Below the pieces are notes generated by a model. It saw only the letters and a program-made list of their open reading frames with translations, was not told the origin of the DNA and did not search any database. A DNA stretch of 13,609 bases from Colimorpha_A sp900556615. GTDB lineage: Bacteria > Bacillota > Clostridia > Oscillospirales > CAG-272. The stretch lies in contig CAVBUH010000093.1 of the NCBI GenBank assembly GCA_963598415.1, positions 1 through 13,609 on the forward strand. The letters run 5' to 3'. Positions within the stretch are counted from its first letter, which is position 1, and the number at the start of each line of letters is the position of its first letter. The translations under genes and the position numbers were made by a program. This document shows positions 1-6,724 of this stretch, piece after piece.

Positions 1-174
1 GCCCAATGCATTGAGTATCTTTATAAATGTTTCAAGTGACGGGATTTTCTCGCCTCTTTCTACCATACCGATATAGTTAGTAGTCAATCCTGCTTTCTCC
101 GCTAAATCCTCTTGGCGTAATTTTTTCATCAGTCGATATTTTCTGACGTTCTTGCCGATTGTAGCGAGTTTCAT
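1..174 (-). CDS. XRE-family helix-turn-helix regulator, N-terminal part only
   Basis: The minus strand opens with ATG at 174 and stays open to the window edge, giving 58 residues that begin MKLATIGKNVRKYRLMKKLR. This is a classic XRE/Cro-like DNA-binding domain: helix 1 at about residues 5-17, the QEDLAEKAGL helix-turn-helix at about 21-30, and the recognition helix with NYIGMVERGEKIPS at about 33-46. The start is supported by the GGGGGTGATGAG stretch just upstream, a strong Shine-Dalgarno match; the other nearby ATG (179) hits a stop after two codons. The remainder of the protein lies outside the window, so no C-terminal effector or sensor domain can be assessed. It is divergent from the SLOG gene and probably controls its own promoter and perhaps its neighbour's. 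Family assignment is secure; target genes are inferred. Confidence 0.9.
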   Translation of the reverse strand, partial: MKLATIGKNVRKYRLMKKLRQEDLAEKAGLTTNYIGMVERGEKIPSLETFIKILNALG

Positions 175-202
175 CTCATCACCCCCTTGGTATGCTTCTA
201 TC

Positions 203-211
203 ACTAATAGT
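203..211. promoter_or_regulatory. Candidate operator, copy 1 (ACTAATAGT)
   Basis: ACTAATAGT is a 9-base near-palindrome (ACTA-A-TAGT). It overlaps the -10 box of the leftward XRE gene, where a bound repressor would block transcription. A second identical copy lies at 261-269. The extended forms (ATCACTA-TAGT) face each other as an inverted pair about 60 bases apart. Binding by the XRE protein is inferred. Confidence 0.4.
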
Positions 212-214
212 ATA
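209..214 (-). promoter_or_regulatory. -10 element for the XRE regulator gene
   Basis: Read on the minus strand this is TATACT, one mismatch from TATAAT, 34 bases upstream of the XRE start codon. At 17-base spacing the -35 position (232-237) reads TGTATG, a weak match, so activity may be low or need help. The overlap with the ACTAATAGT element suggests autoregulation. Confidence 0.4.
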
Positions 215-260
215 GATTGAGTCAGCCCAAACATACACACACCATTTGGAAGCAGTAATA

Positions 261-269
261 ACTAATAGT
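261..269. promoter_or_regulatory. Candidate operator, copy 2 (ACTAATAGT)
   Basis: This is the second exact copy of the 9-base near-palindrome. It sits immediately upstream of the expected -35 region of the rightward SLOG promoter, and upstream of the XRE promoter. It could allow one regulator to act on both divergent genes. This is an inference from position and repetition only. Confidence 0.4.
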
Positions 270-290
270 GATGATTTTTTAACTTTTTTA

Positions 291-299
291 TGCTATACT
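291..299 (+). promoter_or_regulatory. Extended -10 promoter for the SLOG-family gene
   Basis: TGCTATACT is an extended -10 element (TG, one base, TATACT) 26 bases before the chosen ATG at 326. No good -35 box is visible at 17-18 bases upstream, as is common for extended -10 promoters. Because this element would lie inside the reading frame if translation began at the in-frame ATG at 290, it argues for the start at 326. Confidence 0.55.
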
Positions 300-325
300 G
301 TATTAAACACGGGAGATGGTATAGT

Positions 326-778
326 ATGAGTAAAGAAAATACGGCTGTATTCATAGGGCATAATGAATGCTATGGAGTAACAAGCGACCAGATAAAAGAA
401 GCTATTGTTTCACTTATAGATAAAGGTGTTACTGAGTTTTTGAGTGGCGGACAAGGCGGATTTGACCGATTGTGCGGTCGCTGTGTTTACGAATTAAAAA
501 AAGAGTATCCACATATAAGCAATTATCTCGTTATTCCTTATCTGTCATTCAATGTGTATAACAGTGAACTGTTCGATTCGATAATATATCCCGATGATTT
601 TGAAAAATATCACTTCAAAGCCGCCATTCCTGCAAGGAATAAGTTTATGGTGGATAACGCAAGCTACGCTATATGCTTTGTTAATCACGGATGGGGCGGA
701 GCTGCAAAGACTTATGAAAGAGCAAAGAAGAAAGGCTTGAACATCATCAATTTCGGAAATTATGATTTTGAAAGTTAA
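326..778 (+). CDS. SLOG-family (YpsA/DUF1273-like) nucleotide-binding protein
   Basis: The protein has 150 residues and resembles the SLOG superfamily of Rossmann-like proteins, which bind nucleotides or nucleotide-derived ligands. The first strand ends in FIGHN (residues 9-13), where relatives usually have GHR. A glycine-rich phosphate-binding loop SGGQGGFD sits at 40-47, and a second conserved block, FVNHGWGGAAKTYERAKKKG, at 118-137. No membrane segment or signal peptide is visible. The ATG at 326 has GGGAG ten bases upstream; the in-frame ATG at 290 overlaps the promoter and has no ribosome binding site. The gene is alone on the plus strand, convergent with the transfer operon and divergent from the XRE regulator. 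Ligand and role are unknown; sensing of a nucleotide signal for ICE control or defence is inference. Confidence 0.8.
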   Translation: MSKENTAVFIGHNECYGVTSDQIKEAIVSLIDKGVTEFLSGGQGGFDRLCGRCVYELKKEYPHISNYLVIPYLSFNVYNSELFDSIIYPDDFEKYHFKAAIPARNKFMVDNASYAICFVNHGWGGAAKTYERAKKKGLNIINFGNYDFES

Positions 779-787
779 TATGTACTC

Positions 788-819
788 GATGGCTACTCAA
801 ATGAGCAGCCATCTTTTTT
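788..819 (+). terminator. Rho-independent terminator after the SLOG gene
   Basis: GATGGCT (788-794) pairs with AGCCATC (807-813), with a further CTC/GAG pairing inside, followed directly by six T residues (814-819). It begins ten bases after the SLOG stop codon. On the other strand the hairpin lies just beyond the CHAP gene stop, but no T run follows it there, so it is a good terminator rightward and at best a partial one leftward. Confidence 0.8.
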
Positions 820-2527
820 AATACGCCGGGATACCGTATCCGTAGATACTGCTGCTACCGACTGCGTATTGTCTTTGTCTGCAAGAATCACCGGAATTAC
901 CCTCAACGGTATAAACAATTCCGTTCTCGCATTTTTGCACAATGCCTGTGTGGTCGGTTTCTCCGTCGCCCTCCCAGTCAAAGAAAATGATTGTTCCGGG
1001 TGCAGGCTCGTAATTACGGTCTGCCCATTGTCCTCGGTCTTTGAACCATTGAGCGCCGTTCACACAACCGGCATATTTCGGAATAATACCGGCGTCAATA
1101 TATCCGCACTCATTAGCACACCAAGAAACAAAGCAAGCACACCATTCCACACGGGAGTCAAATCCGTACCAAGACCAGTAAGGCTGACCTCCGACATTTC
1201 CGACCTGCGACAAGGCAACAGATACGATTTGGTCATCACTGTAACCGATACCGTAAAGGACTTGCGACCATAGCTGATTGTTTTCATCTTTCAAAAGCTC
1301 GACAAGATAATCTTTTTGCTCCTCATTAAAACCATAGGCAGTCGCCATTTCATCTACGGTCTTATGCGATACCGTGATATACAGAAATGTCTCGGTTACG
1401 GTGGTTTCCGTCTCTACGATATTTCCGTGTCCGTCGTCGCTTTCTTCGATTTCGGTATGAGATTTCGTTTCGGTACGGGAAGAAATACTGTTCATCTCCC
1501 AAAAAATATCCGACAACAGTTGCTTCTTGGTATCGTCAACCGTGGCAACCTCCATCGGATTATCGGCATTTGTATTCACTTTAACGGAATAGACCGCAAG
1601 GACATCTTTCCATACAGCTCTGCTTCCGCTCATTTCAAGAACATCATAACTTACGGAGTTCTTTTCTTGCTCTAATCGGTCATCGTATTCTTGATTGATT
1701 TCTTGCACAGCAGTCTGCATTGACATTCCTGTACCGGAATCTTCCCCTGAAAAGAAAATGCCATAAACTGAACCGGCAATTAACCCTACAAGACATAATA
1801 CTATAATCACAACAACGGCGACCCAACCTCCGGCTGCTATTGCAGCGACAAGACTTTTCACTGCTGCTATAATCGCCTTTACTGCGGCAACGGTAGCTTT
1901 GGCTGCTGCTTTTACAGCAGTTGCCGTTGCTTTGGCGGTTGCCTTAGCCGCCTGCGCCGCTTTCTGCGAAGTCTTAACCGTGGCTTGCGCCGTTTTCTGT
2001 GCGGCTTTCGCTGTCTGTTGGCTTGTCTTTATCGCCGCTTTTGCAGTCTGCTCAGCGGTCTTAACAGATTTCTGCGTTGTCTTTGCGGCTTCTTTCCCGG
2101 CAAATTTAATTGTTTTCTTGCCCGAAGAAGTTGCCGATTGCTTAATTGTCTTTTCAGCCGTATCAACAGTCTTAATCGCAGAATTAGTATTCTGTGCAGT
2201 CTGTTTTCTCAATGACTGCTCAGCTCGCTGTTGCTTAAAACGCTGAAAGCCGTCTTTGGCAGATTGGATATTCCGTTTGGTTTCTCCGACACCTTTTCGA
2301 CCTGCTTTATCAAAGGAATAAACGACATCGTGAGAGATTTCATCAATGCCGGATTGAACTTTATCGGCAGCATATTCTTCTGCCGTGTTTTCATTGGCAT
2401 TGACAGAGCGTTCTGCTTTCTCTTTTGTGGCGATATATGCCTGTTTCATCTTCTGACCGGCAACGGTTGCTTTATCCAAGGTCTTTATCGTGCCTTTGAC
2501 GGTATCTCTTGTCTTTATATCAGCCAC
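818..2527 (-). CDS. Membrane-anchored CHAP-domain peptidoglycan hydrolase of the transfer apparatus
   Basis: A 569-residue protein with the VirB1-like role of opening the peptidoglycan for the conjugation channel. Order: a lysine-rich N-terminal region (1-150); seven consecutive 11-residue Ala/Lys/Thr/Gln units (156-232); one membrane segment (about 234-259); a middle domain (about 268-425) typical of Clostridia ICE hydrolases; and a C-terminal CHAP domain (about 430-569). The CHAP catalytic cysteine is probably Cys463 in EWCACFVSWC, with His526 in DHTGIV and a third site near VEGNSGD (541-547). Positive charge before the membrane segment suggests a cytoplasmic N-terminus and an external CHAP domain. 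Translation starts at GTG 2527, seven bases after GGAAGGAGG. It is the last gene of the operon. No separate VirB8-like gene is visible, and the middle domain might serve that purpose (inference). Confidence 0.85.
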   Translation of the reverse strand: MADIKTRDTVKGTIKTLDKATVAGQKMKQAYIATKEKAERSVNANENTAEEYAADKVQSGIDEISHDVVYSFDKAGRKGVGETKRNIQSAKDGFQRFKQQRAEQSLRKQTAQNTNSAIKTVDTAEKTIKQSATSSGKKTIKFAGKEAAKTTQKSVKTAEQTAKAAIKTSQQTAKAAQKTAQATVKTSQKAAQAAKATAKATATAVKAAAKATVAAVKAIIAAVKSLVAAIAAGGWVAVVVIIVLCLVGLIAGSVYGIFFSGEDSGTGMSMQTAVQEINQEYDDRLEQEKNSVSYDVLEMSGSRAVWKDVLAVYSVKVNTNADNPMEVATVDDTKKQLLSDIFWEMNSISSRTETKSHTEIEESDDGHGNIVETETTVTETFLYITVSHKTVDEMATAYGFNEEQKDYLVELLKDENNQLWSQVLYGIGYSDDQIVSVALSQVGNVGGQPYWSWYGFDSRVEWCACFVSWCANECGYIDAGIIPKYAGCVNGAQWFKDRGQWADRNYEPAPGTIIFFDWEGDGETDHTGIVQKCENGIVYTVEGNSGDSCRQRQYAVGSSSIYGYGIPAY

Positions 2528-2541
2528 GCTGAACCTCCTTC

Positions 2542-3036
2542 CTAAGCCGGTTGAATAACCCTCTTGAATTTCGTCGAACTGTCGGCAATAAACTCGTTAA
2601 TCAATCGGCTTTCTGATTTTGTTTCGGGATAAGCGGTTATAGAGATTGTCTTTGCGTTCCAGTCAAGGGTGTAGCTGTCGCTTGCAACATTCGTAATGTG
2701 ATGCTGTGCAAGAAAATCTCGCAAACGCTTCATTTCTTCAAGGTCATCGGACATAATCACATTCACATAGGTTCTGTCCTTTGACATTTTCTCGTTGATA
2801 AAGCAAGCGAGAGAACACCCTACACCACCGGCAACGGCAACAACAAGCATAGCCAGTTCATTATCAGCCGAAACAACACGCTTTGTTATCCAAAAATAAA
2901 TGAAGTCGGATATGACAACCGCAATGCCTGCAAGTATCCACCGACTTCTCTGTACCAATATTGTTTTTGTTGTACTTAGGGCATTGTCCGCAACCTTAGC
3001 CGCAAACAACACTGCTAAATTTATGAAACTAATCAT
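2542..3036 (-). CDS. UPF0316-like small membrane protein (DUF5698/DUF2179-type)
   Basis: A 164-residue protein whose N-terminal half matches the remembered UPF0316 pattern. It has a hydrophobic helix with VADNALSTTKTILV (residues 15-28), membrane segments at about 33-51 and 61-80, then NEKMSKD and a soluble C-terminal domain (about 88-164) with alternating strand-like segments, as in DUF2179. UPF0316 proteins are usually chromosomal and of unknown function. The ATG at 3036 follows AAGGAGG at a slightly long 12-base spacing, and no alternative start in frame is better. It sits 17 bases after the sortase gene and 14 before the CHAP gene, so it is part of the transfer operon. A role as a membrane scaffold or sensor of the channel is conjecture. 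Confidence 0.7.
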   Translation of the reverse strand: MISFINLAVLFAAKVADNALSTTKTILVQRSRWILAGIAVVISDFIYFWITKRVVSADNELAMLVVAVAGGVGCSLACFINEKMSKDRTYVNVIMSDDLEEMKRLRDFLAQHHITNVASDSYTLDWNAKTISITAYPETKSESRLINEFIADSSTKFKRVIQPA

Positions 3037-3053
3037 ACAAGGTTCATTCCTCC

Positions 3054-3821
3054 TTATTCGGCTATTTTCTTTGCAACAACAACCATTCTTCCGTTGTTAC
3101 GGGAATACTCACAGGTGGAAAGCGTAATCAACTTATCGCCGTATTCTGCGGTTACTCCTGTATCATACAAGGCAAGTTCTTTGCACTTGGTGATATAGGC
3201 ATTAAATTTATCTTCCGTATCTGCATTGACAAACTGATAGTATTTGAAACTTTCGGGACTGTCGGTATATACCACCGTCTTAAATGCAGCGATAATCTCA
3301 TAGTCGCATTTCTCGGTTAAAGTATCGAAGCTAATAGTCTTATGGCTTTCCCAAAAAGACTTATCTGTGTACTTCATTAGCCCCGAAAACATTGAACTGT
3401 CCTTCATATTATGACCGTAGATAATGAGGTTGTCCGACGGAATATCCACATCGCAGTTTTCCTGAATATAAGGGCAACCGTAGTCGGTATACGCCTTGTC
3501 GAAGCCGTGTTTCAAATAGAAATTCGGATTATCCTTTGACTGCATAACAGGATAATTGATTTTGGTGTCCTCAATCTTTATCCACCCCACCATATCGTTG
3601 TTTTGCAGATATAAATCCTGATAGTCCGACAAGAACGACTTGTCTTGCGAATACGTCATTGTATCTTTTTCGGTATCTGTTTTCTCAATGGTTTCAATCA
3701 AGTTGTCATAGAGTTCAGACTGCTTTTCGGAGTCGATATAGTGTTTTATAAGAAAGCCGGAACTGACAGCAAGCAAAATGCTGAAAGCACAGATTAAAGC
3801 AATATAGATTCTATTTTTCAT
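3054..3821 (-). CDS. srtB: Class B sortase
   Basis: A 255-residue transpeptidase that would join a surface protein carrying a sorting motif to peptidoglycan. It has an N-terminal signal-anchor (about residues 5-24), a linker, and a sortase catalytic domain. Visible catalytic residues are His137 in IIYGHNMK, Cys237 in TLSTCEYS and Arg245 in NNGRMVVV; the YGHNM and TLSTCEYS patterns are typical of class B. The ATG at 3821 is preceded by AGAAAGGAAAC at good spacing. An upstream in-frame TTG at 3854 has no ribosome binding site and abuts the VirB4 stop, so it was rejected. The gene lies between virB4 and the UPF0316-like gene. No protein in the window carries a C-terminal sorting signal, so its substrate is encoded elsewhere. 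Confidence 0.92.
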   Translation of the reverse strand: MKNRIYIALICAFSILLAVSSGFLIKHYIDSEKQSELYDNLIETIEKTDTEKDTMTYSQDKSFLSDYQDLYLQNNDMVGWIKIEDTKINYPVMQSKDNPNFYLKHGFDKAYTDYGCPYIQENCDVDIPSDNLIIYGHNMKDSSMFSGLMKYTDKSFWESHKTISFDTLTEKCDYEIIAAFKTVVYTDSPESFKYYQFVNADTEDKFNAYITKCKELALYDTGVTAEYGDKLITLSTCEYSRNNGRMVVVAKKIAE

Positions 3822-3857
3822 AAGCGTTTCCTTTCTGAGTAAAAAATGAGGCAAGGG

Positions 3858-6191
3858 TTATGCACCCTCGCCCGGTTTGGTTGTCATTAACTTGTAGAGC
3901 TTTGTATTCTTCGGGAATTTATTCGCAAACGGCACAAGCGAACTACCCACTTTAATAAGTCCGTGTCCTGCGTCAACATTTGTGATATACGAAAGCTGGC
4001 GGTCGGAAATATTAAGGAGTTTTGCAAGTTCCAAACGGTCGGTAGAAGCCTGATTGAGCATAATCAAGAACTCGCTGTTTGCAAGCATTGTTCTTGCGGT
4101 ATGGCTCTGTAAAAGGTCATCTACATTCTGTGTAATACCCGTTGCGTAAGCACCATACTTTCTTACACGCTTCCACAAAGTGAAAAGGAAGTTTGCGGAA
4201 TACTCGTGTTGGAACAAGAGATAAATCTCATCAATGAAGATAAAGGTCTGTTTGCCTTTTGCTCTGTTCTGCGTAATGCGATTCAAAATACTGTCGAGAA
4301 CAACAAGCATACCGATAGGCATAAGCTGTTTGCCGAGGTCAAGAATATCATAGCAAATAAGGCGGTTGTGCGTATCCACATTGGTCGGCTTTGCAAAGGT
4401 GTTGAGTGAACCGTTAGTGAACAGCTCAATGGCAAGGGCAATCTCTTTAGCTTCTGGCTCGTCCTGCTTGAGAAGTTCTGCTCGGAAGTCCTGCAAGGTA
4501 GGAACAGTACCGGTATAACCTCTCTGCTGATAATCTCGGTACACACTTGCAGTACAACGGTCAATGATGGACTTCTGCTTTGCACCGAGGTTTGTACCGC
4601 CGATAAGCTGTTCGCAAAGCGACATAATGAACTCGGATTTCAAGATAACAGGGTTTGCACCGTCGCCGTATTCCTTGTTCATATCCATAGCGTTAATATG
4701 GCTCTGCGAAGTAGCGGAAATATTGATAATCTCGCCACCGAGAGCCTTAACAAGCTGTGAGTATTCTCGCTCCGGGTCGATAATAATAACATCGGCGTCG
4801 GAAGAAAGAATGATATTTTCAATCTCACCCTTTGCCGCAAAGGACTTACCGCCACCGGATACGCCGAGGATAAAGGAGTTACCGTTGAGTAGCTGTCTAC
4901 GGTCGGCGATAATCATATTTTTGCTGATTACATTCTGACCGTAGTAAATACCGTTTTCGTGGTAAATATCCTGAACCTTGAAAGGGATAAAGACTGCAAG
5001 GCTTTCGGTCGTAAGTGTTCTGAATGCGTCAATCTTGCGTGTACCAAACGGCATTGCAGTATTCAGTCCGTCCGGCTGTTGATATTTCAAAACGGCAAAC
5101 TGACACAAGTTCTGTCTTGCTACCGTAAGCAACGCTTCGGTGTCATCATCAAGCTGCTTCTTGCTGTCCGCAGTATGAACCAGCGTGAGTACAGCGAACA
5201 TCATTCGCTGATCACGAGTGGTGAGGTCATCAAGGAACTCTTTCATTTCCTTTTTCTGCTGTTCCATATCATACGGAACGGTAGCGGAAAAGTTGTTGTT
5301 TTGATTTTGCTTTCTCTGCCAGTTGGTGATATTGGTTTCCACACCGAGGAGTCTGCTTTCCGCTTCTCTTACCGCTTCATCTGTCGGCACAGGCACAATA
5401 TCAATGGACATCATAAGGTTACGGTTCAAGTTGGTAAGGTCTGTTACCATAGTGTCCTTAATATACGAAGCGTACTCACGAAGAAAAAGAACTCGTCCGT
5501 AACGGTCGCCCATCTTGAAATAGTCCTTTTCAAACTCCATTGTGTCGGGGCAAACATAGTCCTTAAAATCGTGTCCTTTCTTTCGGGTTTCCTTAATATC
5601 AAAGTGATATGCGGTTTCTTCTCCCACACGGAAGAAGTCGTGAACGATACGAAGTCGTTCATCTGTTTCAAGTTCTACGCATTTGCTTCCGAGCCTTGAA
5701 AAATGAGCAATCAAATCCGCACCCACACGGGCAAAATATGTTCTTGCGTCCTCAACGCTCTTTTTGTTGATAGAGATAGTTACATACTTATCCTGAACGA
5801 TGGCGTTTGCACCGGTTGCCTTGTCGAGAAGCATTTTGTTATATTCTTCTCTGTAAACATCAAGGTCATCTCCGGTTTCGGGAATAAGGATTGTTTTTTC
5901 AAAATCCAAACGGTTAAGCCGTCTGTTGTTGATTGTCAGTTTTGTAGTAGCACCGCTGTCGAGAGAATTGAGAAGTTCCGAATATTCAAGGAACATTGCT
6001 TCTTTATCTTCACGACTTGCAACGGCATAGTTAATATCCGTGAACTTAAAAGACTTCGAATATTTGTCCTTTCCAACACGGAAAATGCCGTCATCATAAA
6101 TAGCGGTAATAGGGATACAATCCTGTACGCCCTTTGGAACTACAAACTTTTCTTTATCCTGCTTTAACAGGTTCGTAAGGGTTTTAATCAT
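3858..6191 (-). CDS. virB4: VirB4-type conjugation ATPase
   Basis: A 777-residue cytoplasmic ATPase that powers the type IV secretion channel. The N-terminal half (about 1-400) is the VirB4 membrane-association domain. The C-terminal half is a RecA-like motor with Walker A GVSGGGKS (443-450), Walker B FIFIDE (650-655), the arginine-rich WKRVRKYG segment (673-680) and the TGITQN motif (684-689). The length is usual for Gram-positive VirB4 homologues. The ATG at 6191 lies inside the end of prgI, overlapping it by 8 bases (ATGATTAA), with AAGGAGG 12 bases upstream, so translation is probably coupled. PrgI next to VirB4 is the normal arrangement in these ICEs, and no key residue looks altered. 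Confidence 0.96.
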   Translation of the reverse strand: MIKTLTNLLKQDKEKFVVPKGVQDCIPITAIYDDGIFRVGKDKYSKSFKFTDINYAVASREDKEAMFLEYSELLNSLDSGATTKLTINNRRLNRLDFEKTILIPETGDDLDVYREEYNKMLLDKATGANAIVQDKYVTISINKKSVEDARTYFARVGADLIAHFSRLGSKCVELETDERLRIVHDFFRVGEETAYHFDIKETRKKGHDFKDYVCPDTMEFEKDYFKMGDRYGRVLFLREYASYIKDTMVTDLTNLNRNLMMSIDIVPVPTDEAVREAESRLLGVETNITNWQRKQNQNNNFSATVPYDMEQQKKEMKEFLDDLTTRDQRMMFAVLTLVHTADSKKQLDDDTEALLTVARQNLCQFAVLKYQQPDGLNTAMPFGTRKIDAFRTLTTESLAVFIPFKVQDIYHENGIYYGQNVISKNMIIADRRQLLNGNSFILGVSGGGKSFAAKGEIENIILSSDADVIIIDPEREYSQLVKALGGEIINISATSQSHINAMDMNKEYGDGANPVILKSEFIMSLCEQLIGGTNLGAKQKSIIDRCTASVYRDYQQRGYTGTVPTLQDFRAELLKQDEPEAKEIALAIELFTNGSLNTFAKPTNVDTHNRLICYDILDLGKQLMPIGMLVVLDSILNRITQNRAKGKQTFIFIDEIYLLFQHEYSANFLFTLWKRVRKYGAYATGITQNVDDLLQSHTARTMLANSEFLIMLNQASTDRLELAKLLNISDRQLSYITNVDAGHGLIKVGSSLVPFANKFPKNTKLYKLMTTKPGEGA

Positions 6192-6549
6192 TGTTCTTAT
6201 AAACCTCCTTCTGTTTTTGTTCGATTGTCGGTTTCATAAGTTCGTAGTAGGTGTTCGTAGAGTGAAACACCAACTTCTTAGGCATAAGAAATTCGGACTT
6301 AATCCACGCCCATATAAACTTCTCGGCAGTCATTCCGTTGTATTTCACAAAGCCGAGAGCCGCAAAAGGTGCCGCTCCCAAAATACACACCCACGATACC
6401 GTTTCTGTTCCGAAATGCGGTTTAAGTAGGAAATACAAGCCTACCGCCACACCGCAAGCAAGAACAGAAAAAATGAACTGTCTGAGCGACAGTCCAAAGA
6501 ACATTGATTCTGTGTAATTTCGTATTTCTCTGTTAATCTTTACTTCCAT
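6184..6549 (-). CDS. prgI: PrgI-family membrane protein (VirB3-like channel component)
   Basis: A 121-residue protein with two closely spaced membrane helices (about 23-42 and 51-68), followed by a soluble tail containing AEKFIWAWIKSEFLMPKKL. This is the PrgI family pattern; such proteins act as VirB3 counterparts that partner VirB4 at the membrane. AGAAAGGAAA precedes the ATG at 6549. Its first ten bases overlap the end of the small cysteine gene upstream, and its end overlaps virB4, placing it in a tightly coupled set. Confidence 0.88.
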   Translation of the reverse strand: MEVKINREIRNYTESMFFGLSLRQFIFSVLACGVAVGLYFLLKPHFGTETVSWVCILGAAPFAALGFVKYNGMTAEKFIWAWIKSEFLMPKKLVFHSTNTYYELMKPTIEQKQKEVYKNND

Positions 6550-6707
6550 TGAAATTTCCTTTCTCTGCGATTATCGACAGTATAGATACAGGTATCCGCA
6601 AGACAAACTTGTTTTCCTTTTCTTTTACCGCCGTTATATACGCAGTTTTTGCATTTGCGGTCAGACGGAATATACTTCTGCCGACCTGTTCTGTTTTTGT
6701 TTTTCAT
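6540..6707 (-). CDS. Small four-cysteine basic protein, unrecognised
   Basis: A 55-residue reading frame beginning MKNKNRTGRQKYIPSDRKCK. It starts at ATG 6707 with GGAGG ten bases upstream and ends at 6540. It fills the otherwise unexplained space between the VirB6-like gene (17 bases away) and prgI, overlapping the prgI start by ten bases. Four cysteines fall at 19, 22, 35 and 40 (CKNC, then CLADTC), a spacing that could bind one zinc ion as a small zinc-ribbon or knuckle. The protein is very basic, with many Lys and Arg, and has no membrane segment. That suggests nucleic-acid or protein binding in the cytoplasm. I do not recognise a family. The ribosome binding site, the exact fit between neighbours and the coupled overlap support a real gene; the function is unknown. 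Confidence 0.75.
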   Translation of the reverse strand: MKNKNRTGRQKYIPSDRKCKNCVYNGGKRKGKQVCLADTCIYTVDNRRERKFQWK

Positions 6708-6724
6708 TTAGTCAAAACCTCCGA

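Noticed and set aside
290..325. An upstream in-frame ATG that would lengthen the SLOG protein by 12 residues
   Set aside because: The extension overlaps an extended -10 promoter (291-299), lacks a ribosome binding site, and does not resemble the family N-terminus; ATG 326 has GGGAG at proper spacing.
869..2545. Several plus-strand open frames opposite the CHAP gene, including an Ala/Cys/Phe-rich one at 1899-2246
   Set aside because: They mirror the biased Ala/Lys/Thr codons of the repeat region on the other strand, have no ribosome binding sites, and overlap a gene with clear domains.
4959..6167. Long plus-strand open frames opposite virB4 (4959-5699 and 5703-6167)
   Set aside because: They are antisense to a well-conserved ATPase gene, show no recognisable motifs and lack initiation signals.
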